Source: JBFXEO01 sp050180015 (GTDB lineage: Bacteria > Bacteroidota > Bacteroidia > Bacteroidales > Tenuifilaceae). From it: a stretch of DNA of 23,490 bases. How positions within the stretch are numbered: the first letter of the stretch is position 1; the number at the start of each line of letters is the position of its first letter. Under the pieces are notes generated by a model. That model saw nothing but the letters and a program-made list of their open reading frames with translations, was not told where the DNA came from and searched no databases. The translations under genes and the position numbers were made by a program. Below, one piece after another: positions 1 to 7,262 of the stretch. The DNA is taken from contig JBFXEO010000015.1 of assembly GCA_050180015.1 (NCBI GenBank), positions 1-23,490 on the forward strand, given 5' to 3'.

Positions 1-2031
1 CCAATCGGCAGTCCATAGTGTACTGGTATTAGTAATATCAGTAGTACCAGTAATAGTAAATGTATTAGATGGAAAACTTTGAACACCTGTTGGTATTTGC
101 CACGTTCCCGCAGAAGGTTTTACCCAAATATTGTTCGGCGCAATTGTCGATTCCGCCGCATCGTAAGTAAACGATGCCGTAGCCGTTCTTCCCGATACAC
201 TTGTACTTGTAATAGCCTCCCAAACACGAGGCAGGTAATTTGAACCTAACGTGTTATCCGTTTCTGTCCTAATGCTAATATTTCCCGAAGTTTCACTTAA
301 GGACGAAATACTAACCGGGGTATAGTAGCCCTCCGATCCAACAGGAAACGTAACCGGCAACGTTGTGTTTGCCGGTCTAATTAAGTACCCCGTGCCGTTT
401 GTTTCAACCATGTTTGCCGCACTAAACGGAGATCCCTGTATTGCACTTGCAGATGTATTAGTAACCGTAAGGTTGTAATCGCCAAGTTTAAGTGCACCTG
501 CCGTTAAAGTTAGTACATTGGAAACCGAAAGGGTATTATTTAACGTTACTCCACTGGCATTATTTATCGTCAGGTTGTTAACGGTTGCAGCTGTAGGCGT
601 TGTTGTAAAAGTTCCTGTAACCTGTGCATCGGTACCATCATACATATAATTTGCCCCCGAACTAAAAACACGAGTTCCTACTTGAACGCTACCAACCGAA
701 CCTGAAGTTGAAATACCCTCGGGATGTGCTGTAATTAGCGTTGCACCACTGTTTAAGGTAAAAGTACCCGAAGAACCATCCAGTACATAGGTTCCCATAT
801 CGAGAGTTGAAGGGCTGTTTACAGTAAAATTAATAGTATTGGAAATTGTACCTCCTGTTTTGATAAAGGTATGTGTGGATGAACCGTTAAATATAAAATT
901 ACCGCTTGCTGAATTATTTCCTGTTTCGGTTATTGTTCCACCATCCTGAGTATAATTTCCAGATACATTTACTGTCGAACTTATATTGTTTCCGTCGGAA
1001 CAATTTAATGTACCCCCGCTGATTGAAAAATCTCCTCCAACATTTAAGGTAATTGTTCCATTTTGTCTTCTCAGATTAACCGTTCCGCTTATCAAGGAGA
1101 AATCGTTTGTCATAGAAAGTGACCTTGCCGTATTGGAATTATCTTTCTGCAAAGTACCCTCACTAACGACAAGAGAACCTATGTTATATGCTGGAGTTGT
1201 CGCTAATGTTACAGTATGCCCAGATCGAATGAAAACAACACCTGTACCAGAGGCCTGACCCGGATAATTCGATGCGTTTACCCAACTCGATCCATTAAAG
1301 TATTGCCAAGTTCCCGAATTATTCCAATCTCCCGTTTGCCTTGAACGGTAATCCCCGGCCAATGGTGTAAAACCTATTACCCGTAAATCATCAATATTCC
1401 ATCCCGAATATTGCCAACTACCATCAGTTATTCCAATAGCGAAACGAATTTGAACCGTACTGCTATTATCTGCATAAGCAGAAATATCAATAGCCACAGA
1501 AGACCAAGCATTATCTGTAATGGTCGTCGCAGTATTTGCCCATACATTATTCCAAGTGCTACCACTATTGGTTGAAATATCAATATATGCATGGTCATAG
1601 GTGCTGGACTCTACGTTTAACCATCTTTGAACCTGTAAAATTACACCTGAATAACTCGAACAATTTATTACCGGAGATATGGCATAGTATTGTCTGTCCG
1701 TTAAATTAACTTCATAATCTCCATCGTATGTTCCTATGCCCGTCAGGTCAGTTCCTAAAACGTAAGAACCTTGATATGCAGAAGATGGATCTGAATTGCC
1801 ATATGCACCTCCTAATCCTTGTGGTGTTCCTCGTTCAAATTCACCTCCAAGAGTCCAACCTTTATCTGTTTCAAAATCATCAGACCAAATTACCGTTTGC
1901 CCAAACAAGTTTACCGATATTGTCAACAATAATACCAGCAGAAAAAAAGATCGTTGCAGCATACCTTTTTTCACGGGCTGGTAACCTTTATACCTGGCCA
2001 TCGCTGCAACCTGGTTGATCCCTGTATCCAT
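1..2031 (-). CDS. Large secreted beta-rich surface protein (adhesin-like), 5' part only
   Basis: The minus-strand frame is open for 677 codons from the ATG at 2031 to the left edge with no stop, so this is the N-terminal part of a larger protein. Residues 1-23 are a polar leader, followed by a signal-peptide-like stretch (MLQRSFFLLVLLL, then a cut near LFGQ, about residue 45). Residues ~47-235 (DDFETDKGW..., ending NIDDLRVIGF) look like a MAM/jelly-roll beta-sandwich of the kind common in secreted Bacteroidota proteins. After that come Ser/Thr/Gly/Asn-rich strands with short repeats (G-T-W-Q..., YPG, V-T-L, L-T-I), typical of beta-helix or Ig-like surface proteins. No catalytic motif is visible. 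A type IX secretion sorting domain would lie at the C terminus, outside the window. ATGs at 2001 and 1962 are possible alternative starts; 1962 has an A/G-rich stretch only one base upstream, which argues against it. Confidence 0.85.
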   Translation of the reverse strand, partial: MDTGINQVAAMARYKGYQPVKKGMLQRSFFLLVLLLTISVNLFGQTVIWSDDFETDKGWTLGGEFERGTPQGLGGAYGNSDPSSAYQGSYVLGTDLTGIGTYDGDYEVNLTDRQYYAISPVINCSSYSGVILQVQRWLNVESSTYDHAYIDISTNSGSTWNNVWANTATTITDNAWSSVAIDISAYADNSSTVQIRFAIGITDGSWQYSGWNIDDLRVIGFTPLAGDYRSRQTGDWNNSGTWQYFNGSSWVNASNYPGQASGTGVVFIRSGHTVTLATTPAYNIGSLVVSEGTLQKDNSNTARSLSMTNDFSLISGTVNLRRQNGTITLNVGGDFSISGGTLNCSDGNNISSTVNVSGNYTQDGGTITETGNNSASGNFIFNGSSTHTFIKTGGTISNTINFTVNSPSTLDMGTYVLDGSSGTFTLNSGATLITAHPEGISTSGSVGSVQVGTRVFSSGANYMYDGTDAQVTGTFTTTPTAATVNNLTINNASGVTLNNTLSVSNVLTLTAGALKLGDYNLTVTNTSASAIQGSPFSAANMVETNGTGYLIRPANTTLPVTFPVGSEGYYTPVSISSLSETSGNISIRTETDNTLGSNYLPRVWEAITSTSVSGRTATASFTYDAAESTIAPNNIWVKPSAGTWQIPTGVQSFPSNTFTITGTTDITNTSTLWTADW

Positions 2032-2076
2032 ATTGTATGTTTATTTATTAGCTACTCCACTAATTAGTTTTAATCG

Positions 2077-2118
2077 AAAATTTTACATCAATGTTACAAT
2101 TCGCTGCAAAATTTTACA
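2077..2118. repeat. Pair of direct repeats AAAATTTTACA, 31 bp apart
   Basis: Two exact 11-base copies at 2077-2087 and 2108-2118, start to start 31 bp (about three helical turns), 46-87 bp upstream of the surface-protein ATG. The core AAAATTTT is itself palindromic. The spacing would suit binding to one DNA face, but the sequence is AT-rich and chance is a real alternative. Confidence 0.4.
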
Positions 2119-2174
2119 ATTTACCCCATATACCTAAGCAAATATTAAACCATATACTGTAATTCAATGTATGG

Positions 2175-2205
2175 CAAATACTTATACTCAGAACGGGAGT
2201 ATTTG
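2175..2205. repeat. Two overlapping, mutually exclusive inverted repeats
   Basis: CAAATACT (2175-2182) is complementary to AGTATTTG (2198-2205). ATACTC (2184-2189) is complementary to GAGTAT (2197-2202). The right arms overlap, so only one hairpin can form at a time. They lie ~145-175 bp upstream of the surface-protein start. Function unknown. Confidence 0.4.
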
Positions 2206-2517
2206 CATGTCCACTTTTGGACACCTGAATACACGTTTACGCTGTTTACAGGGCATAAATCCCCGATCCGAATTTATAGTTTCCCCTACAGCTACCGTTC
2301 ATCCATCAATCATATAGCTGAGTTCGAAAAAATTACGAAACTCTTTTTTAAAGGTAGGCATAAAGAATGAGTCCGGAAAGCCGGTGCTGTCCATTTTCGG
2401 TGAAACATTAAGGAGGGGCAAACATTTGCGTTGGCGGCCAAATTTTGGGGAGAAGATAACAGATTACCCAACCCAGGGCCACAACACCATGCTCCCAACC
2501 ACCCTGGTTTTTGAAGT

Positions 2518-2549
2518 AAAAGGGCCGCACCCGGTTCTGGATGCAGCCC
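2518..2549 (-). terminator. Rho-independent terminator of the coiled-coil gene
   Basis: On the minus strand GGGCTGCATCC (2549-2539) pairs with GGGTGCGGCCC (2532-2522) over 11 positions with two G-U pairs and a six-base loop, then four T. It begins 22 nt after the stop codon at 2571, which fits termination of that gene. Confidence 0.7.
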
Positions 2550-2570
2550 CCTTAAACCATAAATATACCA

Positions 2571-3458
2571 TTACTTCAAAGTAAACTCCGAGTAGCCAAC
2601 CATAAATCCATCCATGTACAGCGTTACCCCATAAACCCCGCTAAGCAGCTCCCCGTTGTTATCGTAAAAAATACAAACATCAATATCCTTGTTCTGGTAA
2701 TCTACCTCGCGGTTGGCCGAAAAAACTATCTTTTGACCCTCAAAATCGAACACATCGGTTTCCGATTTGGCAAGGACATAATCATCGGGGCCAACAATTC
2801 GCATGTAAACGTTCCTGTTTCCGGGCTTCGCAATGGCATTTTCATTAAGGGTAAAACATGCTTTTATCTTCTCTACCCTCCGCGCACGGGTTACCTCGTT
2901 GCCCTTACGGCTAACGCCCATTGATACTATATCCCGGGCCTTTACCACCGAACCTTTGGCTACCTGGGTGTTGAGCTCATCGGTTTTTTGCTCCAAATCC
3001 TTAACGGTTTGCTTGGCCGTTGCAGCCTCTTCCTTAACCTTGATGTTTTCGGCTATAAGCTCCTTGTTCATTGCATTCAACGAGTCTATATCGTGCAGCA
3101 TATCCTTCATTATTGAACGGAGGGTACCCAGCTCTTTCTGGTACTCCTTAATTTTAGCGTAGCTAACCTTTTTCACGCTCTGCAGCTCATCGTACAGCTT
3201 TTTAGCACTTTGCTGCTCGCGCATCAGTTTCTGGTTCAGCGAATCGTTGTCGGTTTCCAGCTCGTTATAATCGCTCATCAGGTTAACCAGGTTGTGCGAT
3301 ATAGAATCTTTTTCGGCCATCAGCTGGGTTTCTGTTTCCTTTGCGCTTTGTTTCTGCTGATAGTAAACGTAGGTTAGCCCGGCCAAAACAACCAAAAGCA
3401 CTACAACAACAAATGTTAGCACAGGCACCGCTTTCGAGGGTTTAACTTCATTATCCAT
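2571..3458 (-). CDS. Membrane-anchored coiled-coil protein, function unknown
   Basis: 295 residues, ATG at 3458. Residues 1-10 are polar, 11-33 form one strongly hydrophobic segment (an uncleaved anchor, inferred N-in), and 38-168 is a long Glu/Lys/Leu heptad-rich coiled coil. Residues ~170-295 form a separate domain predicted to be beta-rich (VYMRIVGPDDYVL..., VCIFYDN..., YSEFTLK at the end). Many Bacteroidota genomes carry similar proteins annotated only as hypothetical or loosely as SMC-like; that label would come from the coiled coil, as no ATPase motif is present. The gene lies 106 bp downstream of the GldA-like ATPase on the same strand, has a possible -7 element of its own at 3549-3556 and ends at a good terminator. 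A periplasmic scaffold or spacer role is possible but unproven. Confidence 0.85.
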   Translation of the reverse strand: MDNEVKPSKAVPVLTFVVVVLLVVLAGLTYVYYQQKQSAKETETQLMAEKDSISHNLVNLMSDYNELETDNDSLNQKLMREQQSAKKLYDELQSVKKVSYAKIKEYQKELGTLRSIMKDMLHDIDSLNAMNKELIAENIKVKEEAATAKQTVKDLEQKTDELNTQVAKGSVVKARDIVSMGVSRKGNEVTRARRVEKIKACFTLNENAIAKPGNRNVYMRIVGPDDYVLAKSETDVFDFEGQKIVFSANREVDYQNKDIDVCIFYDNNGELLSGVYGVTLYMDGFMVGYSEFTLK

Positions 3459-3548
3459 AGTAATTCAATTAAATTGATTAGTAATTTGTCTATTGCCAGA
3501 GTTGATTTCTCCTATCCAAAAATCAGTTTTTGAGTATAAGCCTGATCA

Positions 3549-3556
3549 CAAATGTA
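3549..3556 (-). promoter_or_regulatory. Candidate -7 element (TACATTTG) for the coiled-coil gene
   Basis: The minus strand reads TACATTTG, an exact match to the Bacteroidota -7 consensus TAnnTTTG, ~90 bp before the ATG at 3458. No good TTTG -33 element lies 19-20 bp upstream, so support is partial. Confidence 0.3.
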
Positions 3557-3564
3557 TTACTATT

Positions 3565-4497
3565 TTATATATGTAAATCCTTGCCGGACAAGGTTAAATT
3601 TTGAAAAACCTGCTCCAGCTGAATATTTTTACGGTTTAAGGTGAGCAACGTATTCCCGCTACTTTTGGCAAAGCTGAAAATATTTGGCCGGATATCCTGC
3701 TCTTCATCCGATTTAATAATCCAGCATTTAGCATCAACCGGCACAATTCCGGAAACGCCATCGATGCCTAACAGCTCTTTTTCCTGAACATCCTCCAAAA
3801 ACTCCACAGTGATCTGCTGGCCCAAGCCGGCAGCCAAGGCCTGGATTTCGCGCGTAGCGGCATCCGCAACCAATTTTCCCCGGTCAATAATGATGATTCT
3901 TTTACAAATGGCTTCCACCTCCTGCAGGATGTGGGTTGAAAGAATTACCGTTTTGTTTTTGCCAATTTGTCCTATAAGGTTTCGGATTTCAACAATTTGA
4001 TTGGGGTCAAGCCCGCTGGTTGGTTCATCGAGTATAAGCACGCCGGGGCTATGGATTAAGGCCTGTGCCAATCCCACCCGCTGACGGTACCCTTTCGATA
4101 GGGAACCTATTTTTTTGTTCTGCTCATATCCAATGCCCACTGTATCTATCAGCGCCTTCACCCTTCTCCCCGATTCTTTCCCCAGCCTGTAAATGCCAGC
4201 AACCCACATCAAGTACTCTTTCACATACATATCGGTGTAAAGCGGGTTGTTCTCCGGAAGATACCCGATTTCATGCCTAAAATCAACACTTTCATTCAGG
4301 GTATTGTTCCCGTTAACCTCCACCACGCCATCGGACTGCCTGATGTATCCGGTGATAATTTTCATCAAGGTGGATTTTCCGGCACCATTTGGCCCAAGCA
4401 ATCCCACAACCTCGCCTGTTGAAATGGAAAAACTAACAGAATCGAGAACTTTCTGCTGACTGTAAAGTTTTGTAATGCTGTTAACTACAATTGACAT
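3565..4497 (-). CDS. gldA: GldA-like ABC transporter ATP-binding protein
   Basis: 310 residues, ATG at 4497. Motifs: Walker A GPNGAGKST (35-43), ABC signature LSKGYRQR (133-140), Walker B VLILDEP (153-159), D-loop SGLD (161-164), H-loop STH (187-189). Residues ~215-310 form a C-terminal accessory domain of the kind found in ABC-2 exporters. Length and N terminus (MSI-V-x-x-I-T-K-x-Y) resemble GldA, the ATPase of the GldAFG transporter associated with gliding in flavobacteria. GldA homologues also occur in non-gliding Bacteroidota, so gliding cannot be inferred. No gldF or gldG membrane partner is in the window; it must pair with a permease encoded elsewhere. The alternative is a generic ABC-2 exporter ATPase. 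Confidence 0.8.
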   Translation of the reverse strand: MSIVVNSITKLYSQQKVLDSVSFSISTGEVVGLLGPNGAGKSTLMKIITGYIRQSDGVVEVNGNNTLNESVDFRHEIGYLPENNPLYTDMYVKEYLMWVAGIYRLGKESGRRVKALIDTVGIGYEQNKKIGSLSKGYRQRVGLAQALIHSPGVLILDEPTSGLDPNQIVEIRNLIGQIGKNKTVILSTHILQEVEAICKRIIIIDRGKLVADAATREIQALAAGLGQQITVEFLEDVQEKELLGIDGVSGIVPVDAKCWIIKSDEEQDIRPNIFSFAKSSGNTLLTLNRKNIQLEQVFQNLTLSGKDLHI

Positions 4498-4524
4498 TCG
4501 AAATCATTCCTAGTAAATAGGTAA

Positions 4525-4532
4525 CAAAAGTA
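4525..4532 (-). promoter_or_regulatory. Candidate -7 element (TACTTTTG) for the GldA-like gene
   Basis: Exact TAnnTTTG match on the minus strand, 27 bp before the ATG at 4497, giving a leader of ~20 nt. The -33 position carries no TTTG, so confidence is limited. Confidence 0.35.
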
Positions 4533-4644
4533 ATTATTTAATGAATAGGAAAATTGTTTGATTAGGTAAACGTAAATTCTCTCCTTTTATTGAGAGTAAT
4601 ATTTATCACTCAGCACGAAGCAAATTTTAGCATTTCAGTAAGAT

Positions 4645-4692
4645 GCCTCAACGGGCTCGGCAGTCTTTTTGTCATCCCGAGCCTGTTGAGGC
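4645..4692. repeat. Long inverted repeat after the TonB receptor gene
   Basis: Arms GCCTCAACGGGCTCGG (4645-4660) and CCGAGCCTGTTGAGGC (4677-4692) pair over 16 bp with a single G-U, around a 16-base loop. It starts 11 nt after the receptor stop codon (4704, -). It contains GTCATCCCGAGC, like intergenic palindromic repeats seen widely in Bacteroidota. No T-run follows on the minus strand, so RNA 3'-end protection or a REP-like repeat is more likely than a simple intrinsic terminator. Confidence 0.65.
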
Positions 4693-4703
4693 TTTAATAC
4701 AAA

Positions 4704-7082
4704 CTAAAACTCTATTTTGTAACTAAGCACAGGAAGAACAACCACCGCCTTAGACTTTTCAATTGTGTTGGTTCTGTAGTTATACTCATAACCCTCCTCC
4801 ATTGGCGCACCAAGAATATTTTTTACCTGCAAAGCCCATACTTCAGAATATCGGCTTTTGTTTGCCCTATAGGTTATTGTAATATCCACATTGTAAACAG
4901 CTGGGTTCTGCATTTCAAAAGCCCGGCTTTCATCATAAACAACCTGTCTATCTAACAACGATTGTTCATAGTTTACAGGACTATAACGTTCTCCGCCAGT
5001 TATATTTGCCCGAAGGTTAACGCCCAGCATTCTGTGTTTACTTAGGAAAAACTCTTTTCCAAAAAGAAGATTAAATGCAAAACCTTTATCGTACCGAGTG
5101 TTTCGCCATACACCATCATCTCCCTTATACTTTGAGTCAAAGATAGATGCTGTAACCAAGTAGTAATAATTGTTATTCAGGAATCGTTCAAAAGTAATAT
5201 CAACACCAAGATTTTTGCCAACACTATTATTTTTTAACGCATCCATAAACGACCAATCCTGCTTAAAGTTGATTAAAGAATATGAACTATCGGCAATTCC
5301 AGGAATATCGTATAAATACTGAAAATAGGGTTCTACTTTTAATCGGAGGTTACTATTTATTAGCCAATCGTAGGCTAGAATAAAATGATGCGCTTTGGAT
5401 AATTTAAGGTTTTTGTTGGGATAATAATCGTGTCCATCTACTTCCTGCTTAATCAAGTAAATCTTGAGCTCCTCCATTTGACTATGCTTTCCATAGCCTA
5501 TAGAAATAGAGTGGCTTGATGCAAAATCCCATTTTAAACTTATGCGAGGATCGATGGAATAATTCCCATTCAGGGCAAAGTAATTAATGTTTACACCAGA
5601 ATTTGCCGTTAAATTAGAGGTTAAACTATATTTTGATTCCACGTAGAATTCTGCATAGTTGCTGCTACCATCCTGCTTAACAAAATTTTGGAAAGTCTCA
5701 GGATTATCCTTAATCGTGCTACTTAAATCGATATTATATAGAATTTTACTGAAATTTATTCCTGTTCTTATGGTGTGTTTCGCGCTGAATTTATGGTTAA
5801 GGAATGTATTAACACCTATTCTACTTGATTTATCGGCAAAATCCCAGTTGGGGCGAAGTGTCAGTAAATCATCGAATCGCTTCGCATTCATTGTATTTAC
5901 CGTTCCCGATGCTGCAATTGAAGTATTTATATACGATTGTTTACCCAATAAGATTTTATGGGTTATACCAGTAGTTCCCATGCCTAAATTCCAATCGTAG
6001 GTTATTCTATCCCAATCTGTTTCCCATTTAGTCGAGTCTTTTTCTGTTGGTTCATTATTATAATCAACAGCACCAATTCCCCATATAGAGAAAGTTCCTG
6101 CCTTACTTGTTGGAAAGTTCAACTTAAATGAGAAATCTTGGTATCGGGGAATCTGTGCTGATGGAATCAACCCAATTTTGCTAATTAATCCAAGAGTAGA
6201 GTATCTGTAATTAAACAGATAACTTGATTTTCCTCCCATAATAAAAGGACCTTCTGAGGCAAAGTCAATACCCATTAATCCAGCCTGAAAAGTGCTCTCG
6301 TGTTTCTCATTATTCCCGCTACGTAACTTCATATCAAAGACTCCCGCAAGGGCATTGCCATACTCTGCAGGAAATGCACCCGTATAGAAATCGGAGTTAG
6401 CCAACAGTTGACTGCTAAAAACAGTTACTACTCCACCTCCAGCAACATTTCCTCCTGCAAAGTGGTTGGGGTTTGGAATCTCAACGCCCGCCAATCGCCA
6501 CGAAACACCCTTTGGTGAATTCCCTCGGATAATAATTGCATTATCTTGAATATTACCTACAGTCACCCCAGCAAAAGCCGATACCATTCTGGCAGGATCA
6601 TCCAGCCCGCCAGCATACCGACGTGTTTCCTCAACAGTAAACGATTTTGCACTAATTGTTGCCATTGGGTTCATTGGCTTATCTTTTCTTGAATGAGCCT
6701 TCACAACAACTTCTTGAATTTGATTAATTCTTTGCTTTAAACCAACATTAAGTACTACTTCTTTGCTTGAGGTAATTAACACTTCTGGAATAACAATTTG
6801 CTCATATCCAACAAATCCAACCTGAATGCTGTACCGTCCAAGCGGAGCATTTTCTATTCGGTAATTACCATCCATACCGGTTAATGTTCCTAGTATAGGA
6901 TTTGTTCCAAGAATCACGACTGTTGCACCTGAAAGTGTGGCCTGTGTTTCAACATCAACTACATTACCCTTAATTACCTGAGTTAAATTTTGGGCATTTG
7001 CAATTTTAAATGATAATAAACTAAACGCATAAAACGCTAAATAAATAAAGAGTTTTGCAATAAACTTGATAGTTGTTTTCAT
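4704..7082 (-). CDS. TonB-dependent outer-membrane receptor with carboxypeptidase-regulatory-like domain, no STN domain
   Basis: 792 residues, ATG at 7082. Signal peptide 1-30 (cut near ANAQ), then a CarboxypepD_reg-like Ig domain at ~35-118 (VIKGNVVDVETQATLSGATV, GNYRIENAPLGRYSIQVGFVGY). EVVV at 124-127 could serve as a TonB box. The plug domain is at ~125-255 (NAIIIRGNSPKGVSWRLAGVEIP, FPAEYGNALAGVFDM), and a ~540-residue beta-barrel follows, ending ...YKIEF with a terminal aromatic residue as expected for outer-membrane barrels. At under 800 residues and with no SusD-like neighbour it is not a SusC/SusD glycan importer; the ligand cannot be told. It is last in a run of sigma, FecR and STN-repeat genes but separated from them by 180 bp that contain a palindromic repeat and a possible promoter, so it may be a regulatory target as well as a neighbour. 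Confidence 0.9.
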   Translation of the reverse strand: MKTTIKFIAKLFIYLAFYAFSLLSFKIANAQNLTQVIKGNVVDVETQATLSGATVVILGTNPILGTLTGMDGNYRIENAPLGRYSIQVGFVGYEQIVIPEVLITSSKEVVLNVGLKQRINQIQEVVVKAHSRKDKPMNPMATISAKSFTVEETRRYAGGLDDPARMVSAFAGVTVGNIQDNAIIIRGNSPKGVSWRLAGVEIPNPNHFAGGNVAGGGVVTVFSSQLLANSDFYTGAFPAEYGNALAGVFDMKLRSGNNEKHESTFQAGLMGIDFASEGPFIMGGKSSYLFNYRYSTLGLISKIGLIPSAQIPRYQDFSFKLNFPTSKAGTFSIWGIGAVDYNNEPTEKDSTKWETDWDRITYDWNLGMGTTGITHKILLGKQSYINTSIAASGTVNTMNAKRFDDLLTLRPNWDFADKSSRIGVNTFLNHKFSAKHTIRTGINFSKILYNIDLSSTIKDNPETFQNFVKQDGSSNYAEFYVESKYSLTSNLTANSGVNINYFALNGNYSIDPRISLKWDFASSHSISIGYGKHSQMEELKIYLIKQEVDGHDYYPNKNLKLSKAHHFILAYDWLINSNLRLKVEPYFQYLYDIPGIADSSYSLINFKQDWSFMDALKNNSVGKNLGVDITFERFLNNNYYYLVTASIFDSKYKGDDGVWRNTRYDKGFAFNLLFGKEFFLSKHRMLGVNLRANITGGERYSPVNYEQSLLDRQVVYDESRAFEMQNPAVYNVDITITYRANKSRYSEVWALQVKNILGAPMEEGYEYNYRTNTIEKSKAVVVLPVLSYKIEF

Positions 7083-7101
7083 CGGTTTTTTAGTTATAAT
7101 T

Positions 7102-7109
7102 CAAACCTA
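7102..7109 (-). promoter_or_regulatory. Candidate -7 element (TAGGTTTG) for the TonB receptor gene
   Basis: Exact TAnnTTTG match on the minus strand 19 bp before the ATG at 7082. No TTTG at the -33 position; if the neighbouring ECF sigma factor drives this gene, the elements would differ from the housekeeping consensus. Confidence 0.3.
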
Positions 7110-7201
7110 TGACAACTATCTTTTTTTATACCCCTATTCCTTAAAGAGTAATTTTTTAATGACGAATGATAATATTAAAACATTAACCTTCGATTAAGTG
7201 G

Positions 7202-7221
7202 ATTCCTGATTACACAGGAAT
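7202..7221. repeat. Short intergenic palindrome, ATTCCTG/CAGGAAT
   Basis: ATTCCTG (7202-7208) and CAGGAAT (7215-7221) pair around a six-base loop, inside GTGGATTCCTG...CAGGAATGA. The same flanks recur at 10909-10934. It lies ~40 nt after the stop of the STN-repeat gene (7263, -), between it and the TonB receptor gene. Confidence 0.6.
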
Positions 7222-7262
7222 GAGAAAAAATCTATCGTAAAATGAAAATCTATCAACAATAA

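Larger units (their letters stand above)
2032..2570. other. Intergenic stretch, 539 bp, no convincing gene
   Basis: This stretch separates the surface-protein start (2031, -) from the stop of the coiled-coil gene (2571, -). It holds direct repeats of AAAATTTTACA (2077-2087 and 2108-2118), two overlapping inverted repeats at 2175-2205, an inverted repeat followed by a T-run at 2473-2512 on the plus strand, and the minus-strand terminator at 2518-2549. Short ORFs at 2167-2370 (+) and 2310-2498 (-) have no recognisable features. No exact TAnnTTTG promoter element was found close to the surface-protein start. Confidence 0.6.

Noticed and set aside
986..1258. A 90-codon plus-strand ORF
   Set aside because: It is opposite the continuous 677-codon frame of the surface protein.
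2310..2498. A 62-codon minus-strand ORF and the 67-codon plus ORF at 2167-2370
   Set aside because: No ribosome site, domain, signal or conserved pattern could be seen; both may be chance frames in non-coding DNA.
4621..4644. A second SAM-II-like string (AAATGCTAAAATTTG on the minus strand)
   Set aside because: Only the 3' strand resembles the aptamer; there is no P1 helix or loop, and it follows rather than precedes a gene.
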